Origin: Nemopilema nomurai
Lineage: Eukaryota > Cnidaria > Scyphozoa > Rhizostomeae > Rhizostomatidae
Direction: 5' to 3'
Length of the DNA: 64,000 nt
Assembly: GCA_003864495.1 (NCBI GenBank)
Contig: ML133450.1
Location: 2,087,734 to 2,151,733, forward strand
The position numbers and the translations under genes are program-made. The notes beneath the pieces were generated by a model. The model did not search any database. It was not told the origin of the DNA and worked only from the letters and a program-made list of their open reading frames with translations. Below, piece by piece: positions 10,831 through 23,900 of this stretch (its first letter is position 1; each line of letters begins with the position of its first letter).

Positions 10831-13533
10831 ATGGACGACCAAGCAACTTTGGATCTGTTAAGACCGAGACCTTCTAATGCTGATTTTTTTGATTTGGATG
10901 AAATACTTGCAACAAACGAAAAGGTTCCATGCAAATTTGAACAGCCAATCTACCGGCTAGGTTTCTTGGACCCGAGCTCATCTGAAGAGCACATCGAAAA
11001 AGGCACCAAAATGGAGTTACCCTATTGGTTAGGCAAAGAATTATGCACGAGGAGGAGAAAGATTGTTTCAGTCGAAATGCCAAAAGTGTATAATGAAGCT
11101 TATCGCCAGATTTACAAAGCGGACCCGAATGCACTTGATCTACACAAGATCGGCCCATACTTCTACCAATTTGGTGTCCGGTTACTACACTTTGAACATT
11201 TTGATGCTGGAGTTCTAGCAAGAAGTCTCTCCCAGGTAAAGAAAAGTCATCATTTTTTATCAAGAATGCCTGCAAGAAAGTGCCTTCAACAGATGTTCAT
11301 GAACTGAGCACCAAAAATGCAAATAGTGTCTCTGGTAGCTAACCTCAGAGGAGAAGTCATTACGTTTTTTTATTGTAAGAAACCGGTTTATAAGTAACCT
11401 AGTACTGAAGCCTAAAAAATTTAAGAAACTTTTAGAACTAAATCAATATTTTTAAGAAACTCCAAAAAATAAGATGACTTTCTGAGCCGGAAAATAATAC
11501 ATGCCTGGTGTCTCGGTAATAATACAAAAATAATACAACAATTTAAGCACACTGTACTGGGTGTCTTGATAAAAAGTACCCCTGTTTCCATAAGAATAAT
11601 GAACAAGAGATAGGATATCAAATCTTACTGTTGTTTTATAAACTTTAATACAATTAATATGCAAGGGAAGGCCCAAAATTTGATGTTTATCTAAAAATAA
11701 GAAAATTTCAAGAAACTTTTAGTACTAGGACCCAAGCTAGGTTTCTTATAAAAGAAAAAACATGTAGGGGTTATTTGGGATGGCATCCTTTGCATAAAGT
11801 TTTCTTATAAACAAGGCTTTTATTAATTTTGTTTTGATTTCAAAACAAGGCATTCAAATGTATAAAAATATAAGTTTGGGGTTTAGTCTATACATGCCAG
11901 CAGTGTTGTTTAAAAAAGCAGGAAACTGAATTACCCCAGTTACCACTCCTCCAATATTAAAAAAGGAGACTTTAAAACATTTTCTGCACAATTTTCTCTT
12001 AAACAGAAATATATTGCCTCTTAAATACTAAGGTTGTCACAAGTACCCCTTCAAGGATCTGGCAAGCAGACCTGCTACAACTGGCCTTGTTTCTTCTGGT
12101 TTACATTGTAAATAGGTTATAACGCAATGGAAGTGCTTGGAGAACTACACAATGATACCACTAATATTCAGAAGTCTATTTATAATATTATTTACGCTCT
12201 TAAAGAACCAACAAATTTAGCTTCAAGTTTACTATTTACAAGAGTATTTTCAAGTTTAATTGAAGGGCACTACTCTTTTCTTTTGATTAACCCTAACACC
12301 ATATCCAAATCTAGAGATTTCATCATGTCTTTGTTCGTCGACAATACCATGGGACATTTTTTCGTCTACATGGACCGTTCATTTGATCAAATCCATTTAA
12401 ATGCATAGTGTATTTCAGCCTAAATTGGAAATCGAATGCTCTCAGCAATACATGGCATACTGATCTATTGTTAGAGGATTTCAGTCTTGTTTGAAAACAA
12501 GGCATTCATGACTAACCGATACGTGAAGGAAGAGCACTGCAGCAGCCTGACTATCGGATCCCTTGAGGAAACTTGCAATGACAAGAATACAAATGATAGA
12601 GACAAGATTTCTGTGAACTGTAAATATTTTAAAAAACTAATATTTTTGCCCCTTATGTTATATACTCATACTGATAAAAAAGTATGATTTTCCACAGGAA
12701 ATCAATATTTTCTGAGAAATAGTCCTAACAGTTTGACATGTCTACCATACAATTAATTAACCAACACCTAGAATAGCAACATTGTTACAATTCTCAGATT
12801 TTGTTGTTCAATTATTATTGTAATACACAACAAAACAATGCGATACAATACCTACAAGACAATGCAATTCATCTACAGGTGTTGCCGTATTTTCCAATAA
12901 ACTGAAGGGCATGGTCACAAATAATTTTCGCCCCCCTCCCAAAAAAAATGTGAAGTGTCCGCCACTGTGCTACAGGCTTCCTCATTTTTAGTCAAACTTC
13001 TGGATCTACTACAAACACTATTTTTTTAAAATAAAAAACTAGATCATTCCCTCTCTCCTATTGTCGGCAATATGACTTCCATGCAAAATGTAGCAATTAG
13101 GTAATAATGAACATTAAATTTTTTTAATTTACATTTAGAAATGTTTTATCTGCTTCATTTTCCCACCTCTTGTCCACATTAGCGAAAAGGAAAATCTCCT
13201 CAAGAAAGCAAATGTGAAAATTAAAAATAATTTAATGGTGGTATTCAAGCATTTCCCTGCAACTTGAGTAAATGAATATTCTACTATACCTTGATTTCAT
13301 TTCAGGTGTTTCGTAAGCGCTTCAGAAGGGTTATGGATGCAGCTAAAAATGCTTCATATGAAGAGACATCTCAGTTTACCCAGAAGCTGGACTCCTTTGA
13401 GTGCAGACTGTTCCAAGCTGGTCAGTTGAGTTTGAAAGACTTTGAAGCATGGAAACAAGGAAAGACCAGCAAAATTTCAACCTCCAGCACTGTCTTAAAC
13501 AGCAGAAAAAGAAAGAGAGGTGCCGTTGAATGA
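10831..13533 (+). CDS. GINS3: GINS complex subunit 3 (PSF3), replicative helicase component
   Basis: Two exons, 10831-11235 and 13306-13533, join in phase at CAG|GTG and give 210 residues (human 216). Matches along the length include FFDLDEILATNEKVPC, KMELPYWLGKELC, VSVEMPKVYNEAYRQI, ALDLHKIGPYFYQFGVRLL in exon 1 and RFRRVMDAAKNA, LFQAGQLSLKDFEAW in exon 2. The end is basic (SRKRKRGAVE), as in the human KKRK tail. GINS3 is one of four GINS subunits that bind CDC45 and MCM2-7 to form the CMG helicase in the nucleus. The intron position matches the human break after the SLLQ segment. All expected blocks are present with no frame damage. The 2.07-kb intron contains no recognised gene. Confidence 0.95.
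11236..13305 (+). other. GINS3 intron 1
   Basis: AT-rich intron. It contains an ATG-initiated open frame at 12127-12408 (93 codons, begins MEVLGELHNDTTNIQ) and another at 12487-12687; neither resembles a family I know, and neither has coding-like base bias. Probably non-coding. Confidence 0.6.
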
Positions 13534-15027
13534 CCAACTGCTATGACTGAATGAATTAATACCCTAGACATGTGCAGAAGAGTACCTATTTGTGCTACGT
13601 TCAAAATAAGACACATCACCAGGTCTTAAAAAAGATTTTTTATAATATTTTTGCCTTCTATGCTAGCACGAACTTTGCAAAGACAGATGATTTTGTAACA
13701 TATGACAAAAAGAAGCTTGCAGTTGAAGATTTGTTTTTCGATATTCTTACAATATGCTTCTTTCTACGGAAGGGGATGTTGGTTTTACATTTGTATGTAA
13801 TTTGTAATGTTTGTAATAGGTGTTGGTTTAGATGTTGGATGGGAAATCTTCCACATATTCTTTTGGCAGGGTTACGTTGTTGAACCAGCCATTGTGGTGG
13901 ATAAATGAGGAATAAATACGCGATACTTTACGCCATTTTATAATATCATGCGAAGGAATAATATAACACGAGGTAAGATCACAGGGTTACAAAGTTACAT
14001 GACCCAGTCCTAACAACAACAACAAAATCTGTAACCATAATTAAAAACTAAAGTTTAATACTTAACATACGTAACCAATGATTTAATCATGACACCCTTT
14101 TTTTAATTCAATCAACATTTCTGAGGGCATGCCCTGCAAATGGAGACCCTCTTTGGGTCAAATGACCCTTGCAAACAGGGGACATAGAATCAGGTGTCTT
14201 TGACTTAAATAGGGTATGCATGTTATTTCTGGTGATGTTACAGAACCATTTCTGTTGTTCTCCATTACAACTCAAGAGACAAATAAACTAACATGCTTTC
14301 TATATTATTTTTGTTTCCTTTTGTTGCCTTTAAAGACTTTATTCGAATGTCGGACAGCACAATGAAATTTATGGCTAAGGGGTGGATTGGTTGACTTATT
14401 TTAAATGATGAATTTCCCTTTGTTGTTCTCCGTTAAATTTCTCACAGAAATTTAATTTTTTTGCTAAAGTGAACTTGCCCGACCACGCAAGGCTAGAAAT
14501 TACTGCAAAGAGGGAGCCTTACAAATCGAGGCTGACTCCTCCCCGCCTTCAGTGCCTGTTCCAGGTTGCCCATGTTCCAGGATCCTGTAGCGACTACAAC
14601 ATCATATTAAATGCAATTGATTCGCAACAAGCTGGCATCAGCACCCCTGGTTTTCTGGCATGCGTTTTAACATTTTATAAGTGGGAAGTCTCTTAAAGGA
14701 ACAGTAATCAAACCATAAATGTAATGAAGTACAAGATCTGCAGTCCGTTCAGGCGGACCGCTTCATGTATCTTTGGTTAAAACAAGAAACAAATATGACA
14801 GTATGTATGTTTTCATGGCAATTAGCATTAGAAATGATGATAAATTGAGATCATAGCGATTATTTATGATCATGATGTTGTTGATGGAATATGTGATCAT
14901 GGTTGCATCCCCTGAAATGCATTGAAGACGTTGCCAACAGTTGTGATAATTTTGGTCCGGTATTTATGCCTATGTAGAATTCTGTAGAATTTCCTGGAAG
15001 ACCCATCCCTGCAAAGAGCCTAGCGAA
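13534..15027. other. Intergenic region between GINS3 and the RING gene
   Basis: Holds the GINS3 3' UTR, with an AATAAA at 13911, followed by AT-rich sequence. The open frame at 14469-14696 lacks recognisable similarity. Position 14735-14760 has a short GC patch (TCAGGCGGACCGC). No RNA gene or element seen. Confidence 0.5.
13911..13916 (+). terminator. Polyadenylation signal AATAAA for GINS3
   Basis: Exact AATAAA about 380 nt after the GINS3 stop codon, the first good candidate downstream. Confidence 0.5.
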
Positions 15028-18000
15028 ATGGCGAGTGTTCGTAAGCGACTGCCGGTTAATGAAGACCTGAAGTCATCCGATTTTCAATGTTGCATTTGTT
15101 TTGAGATTTTAAAGTCACCTGTAGAGTTACCCTGTTCTCATCTGTAAGTTGTTTTGGTTAACTATTGAGCTTTCTTTTGCAATTCATAACGAAGAACCAA
15201 AGGGCTTTCGAGAATATTTGAAGGAGGAAGCTGTTTAATTTTCAACAATCATTGAGATTTACTCGAATGACCTAAAAGTACTTGGTAGTACATAATTTTT
15301 TCTTTCTTGTGTAATTTTTCAAGTAGACATACACATACACTTGATAGAATTATATGCCAAATTATAAGCATACCGTTTCATGTTTAAAAGCTTTGTATTT
15401 TTAAATTAGTATTGAAGTGATATACTTTTCAACTGAGTATGTAATGTTATTTTGAACAGATTTTGCAGTGAATGCATTTCAATGATATCTGGAGATGCAT
15501 GCCCATATTGTAGAAAGGGGTTCAACAAGATCTTCATTAAACCAGCAATTCATATCGAACAGACAATCAAAATAGGGTCAGCAAAATGTCAACACTGTGA
15601 TAAAAAGGTAAGTAATGTAAGAAAATTTAAAATACACCTTTTTAGAACACAAGATTAGCCCATGAAATGTAGGAAATTTCTGGCAACTGTGGTGCTTTCA
15701 TAGTTACTCCTATAAATAAATATTCAAGCAGGGGTTCAGAATAGGGTCTTGCTTTGGATACAGCTTGGTCACCTCTGTACCCCAAAGTTTTTGTAATGTG
15801 TTTACCAAAAAAGTGTTTAACTATGCAGGGAACATAAATCCACCTGTACACACAGAAATACAACAACAGCTGGTTAAACATCTATTACTGTATTTGACAA
15901 CAACATTCTGTTCCAAAAAGGTTCTCTTGAGAAACATGCAACACCATCTAGATGGTTGCATTCAAGAACAAAATTCCACAGACTTGAAGGCGTGCTTAAA
16001 GTTGAAACATGTGAATGGTGCTTCAAGGTAAACATATTTAACTGCTTTAATTCAACTGTTGTTGATAAATTATCTTTCATTAATGATTGTCCATATTACT
16101 TAAGAGACTCCAAAATACATGGGTTTAATACTGTACCACACAGATGTAACCAAGTATGAAACTCAATTCCAAATGAAAATATACTCCCCAACTTTACAAA
16201 CATTCAAGCAAATAATCTTAGAACTTGCATCTTTGAAAGGAATATGTATCGAAACCAACATAGGTTCTATTTGATTTCAATTAAATAAAACATGAAATTG
16301 GCTCATCTTGATTAGCTAGAAATTGTACCAACTGTAAACAAATAAAGAAAAAGATAACTTCTTCTTTGGGTATATGTTGTGCTTGTCTAGTTTTTGTAAA
16401 TATCAATACTTGAAATCACAAAATGATGAAAAACGGGGCGATTAAAAAGTTCCTCCATGGGCTCCGACGCAGGTTGGAAAGTGGAGGGGCCAAGGAAGAT
16501 TTTAAAAATCATAACAAAAGATATTTAGAAAAGCTCTATTGTTTTACAAAAAAGTGCGGGGGCCGTGGCCCCCCGGCCCCCCCTTCGTCGGAGGCCCTGT
16601 TCCTCTCCTTGCGCTTCGAGACGAATATTGAGTTATTCCCTTTTCCTTCCTTTACCATTGTTTCAAAGAGAGTCGACAATTTGCTGAAAATCCTTTTGCA
16701 AACATCGCTTTTGTTAAATGTGATAGCTATTGAAATTGCGGATTAGGATGGCCGTGCCTACGCAACACCAAGCCCCAATGTAATCGTAGCCCCTCTTCGT
16801 TACCTCACAATTGTCTTCTGGAGGGTCAAGACGTAGTTATCTTTTGAACAAATAGCCTCGAGAGAAAGAGCGCCTCGCAGCAACATAGTCATTCCGCAAC
16901 CCGATTACCCTGGCAATGTTGCTCTTCAAAAATCAAATCTCTTGGCATGGATCGAGTTTTGGGTAGCGATTTGGGATGTTCCTATTAGATGGGGGTGTTT
17001 CGAAGATTTTTCTCTGCGTGCAGTAGAAAATAACAACTTAAATCAGGAACAACGATTGCGCCTAATGAAGAATGGAAGGCTATGCCCAAGAAGAATGTAG
17101 TATGAGGGAGACAAGTACTTCGGTCTATGAATCTTTCTCGGTGAATATGTGGCAGGGAGAATGAAGAAGGCTAGGAAACATATTACTGCTGGTCCTACCT
17201 AGTGATGGTTGACATATTGACAGTAGGCGTTTACTTCACTAATATTTTTTTAAGAATTTAATATTACCAAATTCATATTTAGATATCAGACATTAATACA
17301 AAGCTCAATAAGTTTATTGAAGTAAATAGAATCATATGACCATCATTTATTTTGCTGGAGCTTTACAAACATATATGGGTTGGTTTTGAAATGACATCGT
17401 ACCAAAATTGCGACCCATGATCATTTGACATCCATATTTCAAGTCCTCTCAGACCATGGTAGTCAATTCAGCCAGCGATTACCTTGCCCTTTTGGAGGCC
17501 AAGGGCACGGGGCCGTGGAGAACAGATATGAGACAATTGGAAAACGCACTGACTGCTTATAAGAAAACGCAAACTGCTTATAAGAAACTGAATCCTGATA
17601 GTGCAAAAAGCTTGCATATTATATGAAATACTTCTCCATATGAAAGGGTGCGACAGAATAATGGGTGTGGTTATATTGTGGCAAATGGGCGTTTCCATTT
17701 CGACCAAGAAATTGATTACCAAACTATTTTCAGTTTGAGCCGTCCTAGCTTGAAACAGATATTCATTACTTAATTTGTTTGGAACCTTAAAAAATAATAT
17801 TGAGTTCAATTGAGGATGTTTACCCAAGGAAACATATGGTATTTATGTTTAAGATTTATGTTTAAGAAGCTATATTTGTGTTTGTGTGATCTAAATTTGT
17901 GTGATCTAAATTTGTGCATGTTGGGTGCAGAGTCAGAGCATAGTGGAAGTACCTTGAGGCCTTTCACAATTACTTTTGATGGGACTGATTATGTCATTAA

Positions 18001-19552
18001 AGATGCTATCATTAGGAAATGATGAGAGAATAGACTGTCAAATAATAGAAATAGAGTTTGTAGGGAAGAGTGGGAGAGAAAGACAGAGAACGAAGATTTT
18101 TTGATTAGATGAAAAAGTACCTGGATGTGACCAAGGAGAAAGAGTATAAAGATTGTTGCAAGAAAGAGAAAAAAGTAGAAGAGAAAAAAGTAGAAGAGAA
18201 AATGGCTTTAGAGAAATCATTTAGTCAACAACAGCTTGTTCAGTTTAATCAACGCTTCTGCAGGCATGTCTTGTAGCAGAATCTTGGACACTCTAAGGCT
18301 CACATTGCCATTGCTCTTCTAATCTTCATTTTGAGCTTCAGTTGTGACTTTGAATAACAGTTGGGTCTACACTTAAATAAGGGCCTGGCATATTGGTGCT
18401 GGTTTCCCCTTACAACTCGAAAGACCAAGAAGCTAATTGCTTTTGCCAATTAAATTTTTTTGCTTTCATCGTCTTGTAGCAGTGTTGCATCTAGCCATTG
18501 AATTTCTTTGGTAAAGGTAAGGCAACATGGTTTACTTAAGTTGGCTTTAGTTTGACATCATTATTTTAAAAGAAAAGTTGTCATGAGCTGCAATTTTAAG
18601 TCACTTCATAATATCTGGTTATTCTTAACTTTTAGCGCATCTTCAACCGGTCTTAGTATCGCCGCAGGAATAAACCAGCCTCGTCAAGGAAAGCCAAGAA
18701 TCACACACACAGCAGTATTCTACTGCCCGTTTTGCAGCGTACAAAATCTTGACAGGCGATCGCTCCTAGAGCATGTTCTTGCACGACATAAAAATGGAAA
18801 CCAGCAACTAGTAGGTTTTGCTAGTGGACATGATTCTGATTCACTCATTTGTTCCCACTTTACCATAATTTGTTGTACGTTTATACACCTTGCCAGACAG
18901 AGGGAGTAGGGGACACCATAAACTGACAATTTTGCATGAAATTATGTTCAGTTATGTTCAGCACAACAATTAGCACAACAGTCTTGATACCGCCTATGTG
19001 AAGTATTTTTTCATTTAGGTTTGCCCCATTTGTGCATCTATGCCTTGGGGGGATCCAAATTACAAGAGTGGCAACCTTTCACAGCACCTCATGCTTCGTC
19101 ATCAAATGGACTTTGACCATTTTGTGGTATGAGCTACACTCGTTTTGCTTTTTCAACGAAACTTTGTATCCAATGCAGTCTATATGCAAATTGACTCCAA
19201 TGTACGTAGACCTAAACGGAGCATTATAAAAGACCATTGGCGGCATTGTAGAACAATCTATAGCTTTCCAGAACAATCACGCTTTGCATAATAGGATGGA
19301 AGAATAAATCTTTATATAGGGGTAGTTTTTCATTGCTTGTGTTGAGAGTTGCGGCCCAGCTTAGTAAAATCGCGACCAGCACTCATTCACCCCTTTGTTT
19401 TCCCACTATCACGTTTTGGTTTCTTTAAGGACCCATTTCTATCTATTTTCGTGTTCCTACCAACAAAACAGTACGCTTTGTTGCAGGAGATGGGAAAAGA
19501 CGAGGATGAAACTCTCAAAGAGGTGCTCGTCAAATCAATGTACGACTGTTGA
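15028..19552 (+). CDS. RNF166: RING-type E3 ubiquitin ligase, RNF114/125/138/166 family
   Basis: Six GT-AG exons with coherent phases: 15028-15143, 15460-15607, 15921-16027, 18636-18810, 19019-19126, 19472-19552; 244 residues. Residues 21-56 form a C3HC4 RING (C21xxC24, C36xH38, C41xxC44, C53xxC56) split across exons 1 and 2. A C2HC finger follows (C82xxC85, H97xxxC101). Exon 4 has a C2H2 finger ([19 protein letters not shown]). Exon 5 has [18 protein letters not shown] and [13 protein letters not shown], nearly the same as RNF114 and RNF166. Exon 6 encodes an acidic UIM-like end ([18 protein letters not shown]). The order RING, C2HC, two C2H2-type fingers, UIM defines this small E3 family. 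I chose RNF166 over RNF114 partly because neighbouring orthologues lie on human 16q with RNF166; sequence alone does not separate them. Confidence 0.88.
16028..18635 (+). other. RING gene intron 3, with decayed insert
   Basis: The 2.6-kb intron is longer than the others. A GC-rich patch at about 16555-16615 (GGCCCCCCGGCCCCCCC) looks like the end of a repeat element. Between 17930 and 18276 several coding-like pieces occur in different frames with stops between, including a 55-codon ATG frame at 18109-18276 rich in Lys and Glu ([15 protein letters not shown]). This looks like a degraded gene or element fragment; its family is unknown. Confidence 0.4.
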
Positions 19553-20976
19553 AGAAAAAAAGAACAATCACAGTTTATACAACCTATTCACTGCTAGGCA
19601 GTAAAATATTGACCATCTTGTGCGTAGTAAAAACGCCAGTATTCTCTTATGACCTGGTATGTAGAAGTTTTGATTGTTGCTGTCACTTTATTCAGATTCA
19701 TCGTAGGGGTAATACGATGCCCATTCGGGTTGCTTATTCATGGCTGTTTACTAGACCTGTAGCATTGCAGACTCCAATTTCCATTTTCAGCGTTGTAGAT
19801 TCTTTTCTTTTACCCGTTTTGGTCCTAATTGTTGTACAATTTAGGGCTTTTTTGATGTGAATGCTTTTACGGAAATTGTGTACCACGTCAATTCCCATAC
19901 CGCTTTTAATGCAGAAAGTGCTACAAATGCGACGTCCAATTCTAAGTGGCTTACGTATGATAAATCATGTTTTCGCCGTTACTTGCAATTGTGAAGTTTG
20001 TACCTCGAAACATTTGTTCACCCAAACCAATAACACCAAAGAAACTTAAACAAGGAACTTTTAAGCCAGAGTGTGAGAGAGTGTTGATAGAATGCGCATC
20101 AAACACTGCGATGATAGTACCTACATTACATACATATGATTATGTATAAATTAAGACTATAATTTATTTAAATTTAGAATAAGTGTGTAATCATGGAGCA
20201 AAAAGTCTGGCAGATTGCATATGCAGAAGCATGGCAAAAACAGAGACACGTTTTTACAAGTGAAGCCGAACCTAGACTATGCAGATTTAGGACCATCTCA
20301 CCAAGAAGACAATAGTCACAAAATGATTGTTGAGAATGAATGCTACTATTTATGGGCATTGAGCAAGAAAAATCTAAAACATCTTTGGTTGGGGAGTCGT
20401 GCTTTCAAGTCATCGCTTCAAAAAGCTTCCAGATAGTACATGCATAATTTATTTGATATTGCCACATGACGGGAAATATTCTCATTGTTTCTTCGGTAGA
20501 AGGAGGCGATGCAAAATAGGAGATTGAAAGTTTTTTATGGTCATTATTCATCTTGGGTGGTCTAGCAAATGGTTTGAAAACTTGTACGAAAGGAGAGAGG
20601 AATGACTTTCATAACCGTTCATGTTGCAAATTCCACTTAGTGTTGGTTTGATCCTGCAATGCTACGCCCACCCTTCGTACATCGCCAATGGAACTGAGCT
20701 AGCAACCTCTGTTAGAATCTTCCCATACTATGCACGTGTACGCCAATGTGAAATTTGGCCGTGGGAAAGGTGAAAATGGAAGCACGAGTGTAGCAGCTGC
20801 TCCGACTTGGAGGGAAGAGCTGGCTGTTGTAAATGAACCGAAAAAGCAATTCATGTTGCACTGTTTGCAGGCAAGATGATGCCTCATGCGAGCTGCTTCT
20901 TGATTTTGCTCGTCAAACAACTAGGCAAAAGGCAGCAGAAATTAAAACCGAATACCTAAAACCGAATTGCGAATAC
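19553..20976. other. Convergent intergenic region, RING gene and CEP290-like gene
   Basis: Should hold both 3' UTRs. No AATAAA for the + gene was seen close to its stop. On the minus strand an AATAAA lies at 20453-20448, about 520 nt past the CEP290-like stop. A short plus-strand frame at 20730-20879 resembles a C2-domain strand and is discussed as a finding. Confidence 0.45.
20448..20453 (-). terminator. Possible polyadenylation signal for the CEP290-like gene
   Basis: AATAAA on the minus strand about 520 nt downstream of the stop codon. A single hexamer in AT-rich DNA is weak evidence. Confidence 0.3.
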
Positions 20977-23900
20977 CTACGACCTGAAGTTTCTATCCCT
21001 CGATCGTCCTTTTACATTCCTCATGTGATGATCTTTGAATGTGGAAAAATCAATTCCATTTTGCCTGCATAGCTTCTTTAGCGCCTTTTCGTACTCCTGG
21101 TTTAGTCTGGCTGACTTTTGAAGGGCAAACTTCAAATCTTCGATCTCTTCAAAAAATTCCTTCAAAACAAAAGAAAGCACTAATGAACCACAATGAAATA
21201 ATGAAGAAACTTTGGCTTAAAGTCATGAAATCTCACAACTTTGCATTTTCATTAGAATTACACTTTGACTTCTTTATGAAATTTCACTTTCAGTATTTTG
21301 GGGAAAGCGCTTGAAAAAAATAATCTCGAGCTTTGGTCATTCGGAAACCATATGTCAGTATCAGCAAGTCTCACATAAAGTTCTACAGAAAAGAGTTTCT
21401 AAAATTGGCAGTGAGGTCGTTTGTTGAGTTATTCCAAAGCACTTGCAAGAAATTGCCCAAGCAATGTTGCCTCATCTTTAGGAGCACCCCAATTCAGCAC
21501 CAATTGAACGTCGCGCTTGATGGTCATGCATCACATTCTCTTTGAAATTGCTTCCATGCGTTCTTTACAAAGCTCTGGTCGCTCTGCTTAAGGTACACAA
21601 GTCTACATCGAAGCAGCTCTAGTTCAAGGCTCTGCATCCCATTATGATTTTTGAAATAACAAAAAAGTGATTATCCAGGAGGTAGCGGTCAAGCTAGCCA
21701 GCTTCAGAGAAGAAACGATAAATGCTAATAGGATCGGGGCCTTAAGTTTTCAGGGTTCATAACGTGATAAAGCTTGCACTACAGAGACTTTGAACGCAAT
21801 TCTTTGTAGAAACTAAAACACACATGGATATACCAGGTGACTCACCCTGTCGAGACCTTTCAGCTCTTCTGTAAAACAAGATAATTTGTAGATTACAAGC
21901 CAGAATCTAAGCAAACAAATTCACATGGAACATAATAACCTGTAGGCTAAGAATTGCTCGATTTTAGCCAATTATGCTGGATGAGAGTCACGGCACATTA
22001 AAGCCAGGTGCAAAATTGAATTTTAGATCCGTTTGGTACGGCAAAACTTCGAAAAGCTTCTAGTGGCACACCTACGCGAAACTAAAAAATAGCCGACTTT
22101 GTTTGAGCGAAAAGACCTTCCTGTACCGCGCATTAATAATGTATTTACCAATTGCCAAAAGATGATCAAAGCCGCAATTGAATACTTATTTCTTCCATCT
22201 TATATGCTCAAATCTGCATAATTATTCGGTCAAATGGACGTTTCTACAATGCCATATCAAATTCTTCTAGCGGAAAAGTAGACAGCGTAGAAACACGCTG
22301 TAGTATGTGTAGTCGGCGCCTTCACAGTCACCTTCAAGCAAAACTCAACTTCCACGTTATTACAAAACTGAAGCAAAAAAATTGAAAAACATGCAGGACC
22401 ATGTCCAACATCTTTTATACATGAGAATAGAGTGATCAGAGTGTCTGTTTCGGTTGCAATATAAAACGTGGAAGGTCTGTTTTGAAGACGAATAATAGTT
22501 CTTTGCGAAAGTTTCCTTCAAGAAGCAACCGGAATTCGTAAGGCCTTGTCAATGTTTAAGGGCAGTTTCAGGCCTCTTTTGCGCGTGAGCTGACGGTAGC
22601 TTAACATCATGTTGTTCAAGAGTTTTTCAAGGTATAACGGTAGAGATATCTTGCTTAACTGGTACAGCCACGGGACTATTTAGAAGCCGTTGGAGATTTT
22701 CACCACCCTAGCATCAACCGAAAGACCCCTATAATGATTCTCGTCGATTTTGACATGCATCCGACCATTGTACAGTATTTTAGATTAACGTCATTGTTTT
22801 TTTGTATTCCAATTGAAAACTAACACAATATATTTAATAAAATGTGCCATTCATAGCCAAGAAAGACACAGGGTTACCGAGTCCTGGCTATGTATGGCAC
22901 TAATATACAACATTTGATTATACTTAACAACAAGAGCAATGAACACAATAATTTTAGAAATATTAAAACGTACCAAGGGTGTTTCTTGAGATCGAGGTCA
23001 GAAACAATAAAATAATAATTGAATTGATCAGTAAATTAGAGTTAATCATACAGACCTCATTTCAACATCTAACCCTAGACAGATCTTTAAGGAGAAGGAT
23101 AATTTGAAATTAAAAGAAAAAATAAAATAATATAGAATAAAGGACATAAAAGCCTGCTGCTATTTTGATTCCATTTATACCTTATCAAACTGACCCGTAT
23201 TGTATGATATAGTAGCTTCAATAATAATACTATTTTCTATCACTATCATATCACGTCATTGCTTGATTGAAGCTGCCATGATCACAGTCGTAAGGCATCG
23301 AGAGGCAAGAAAGCAAAACTACAACTTTGCTGTAAAGAAATCCAGTTCTGTAATAACTTTTGAAGCCACAGCCTTCATAAATGTTGAATATTGCCCTGTC
23401 TTAGTTTTCGTTTGAGTTCTGGAATGGATGAACCCGTATACTAGCCCAACGTACCGAGAACATGTCTTTATAGACCACGACCCTCGGTACAATGTAACGA
23501 ATGGAAAAATTCCGGAATCATCAATTCAGCTAAACCCCAGCCAAAATTAGCTTAAAAAGGCCCTTTCCCCTAATGTAGGATTAACATATCAGATAAATCT
23601 CTGATATGCAATAAATCTGAGAAAAATCTTATGCACTATGTACATAATATATGCACTATGTATATAATATATAATACATATTAGATATATCTCTGATATA
23701 ATCTGATTAGCACAGTCTCTGTATGCTAAAATACGTTAAAGCAAGCTGAAGTACTTATATACAATATGCAACAAAAAAAACCTGAATAGAAAACTCCTCG
23801 ACAATCAATGTCATTGCTAAAAAATTCTGGCTTTCTAGAAAACATGGTTTTGGTCAACAATTATGGGCAAACAGCAACCGAAGACTTGACAAAGTGCTGC

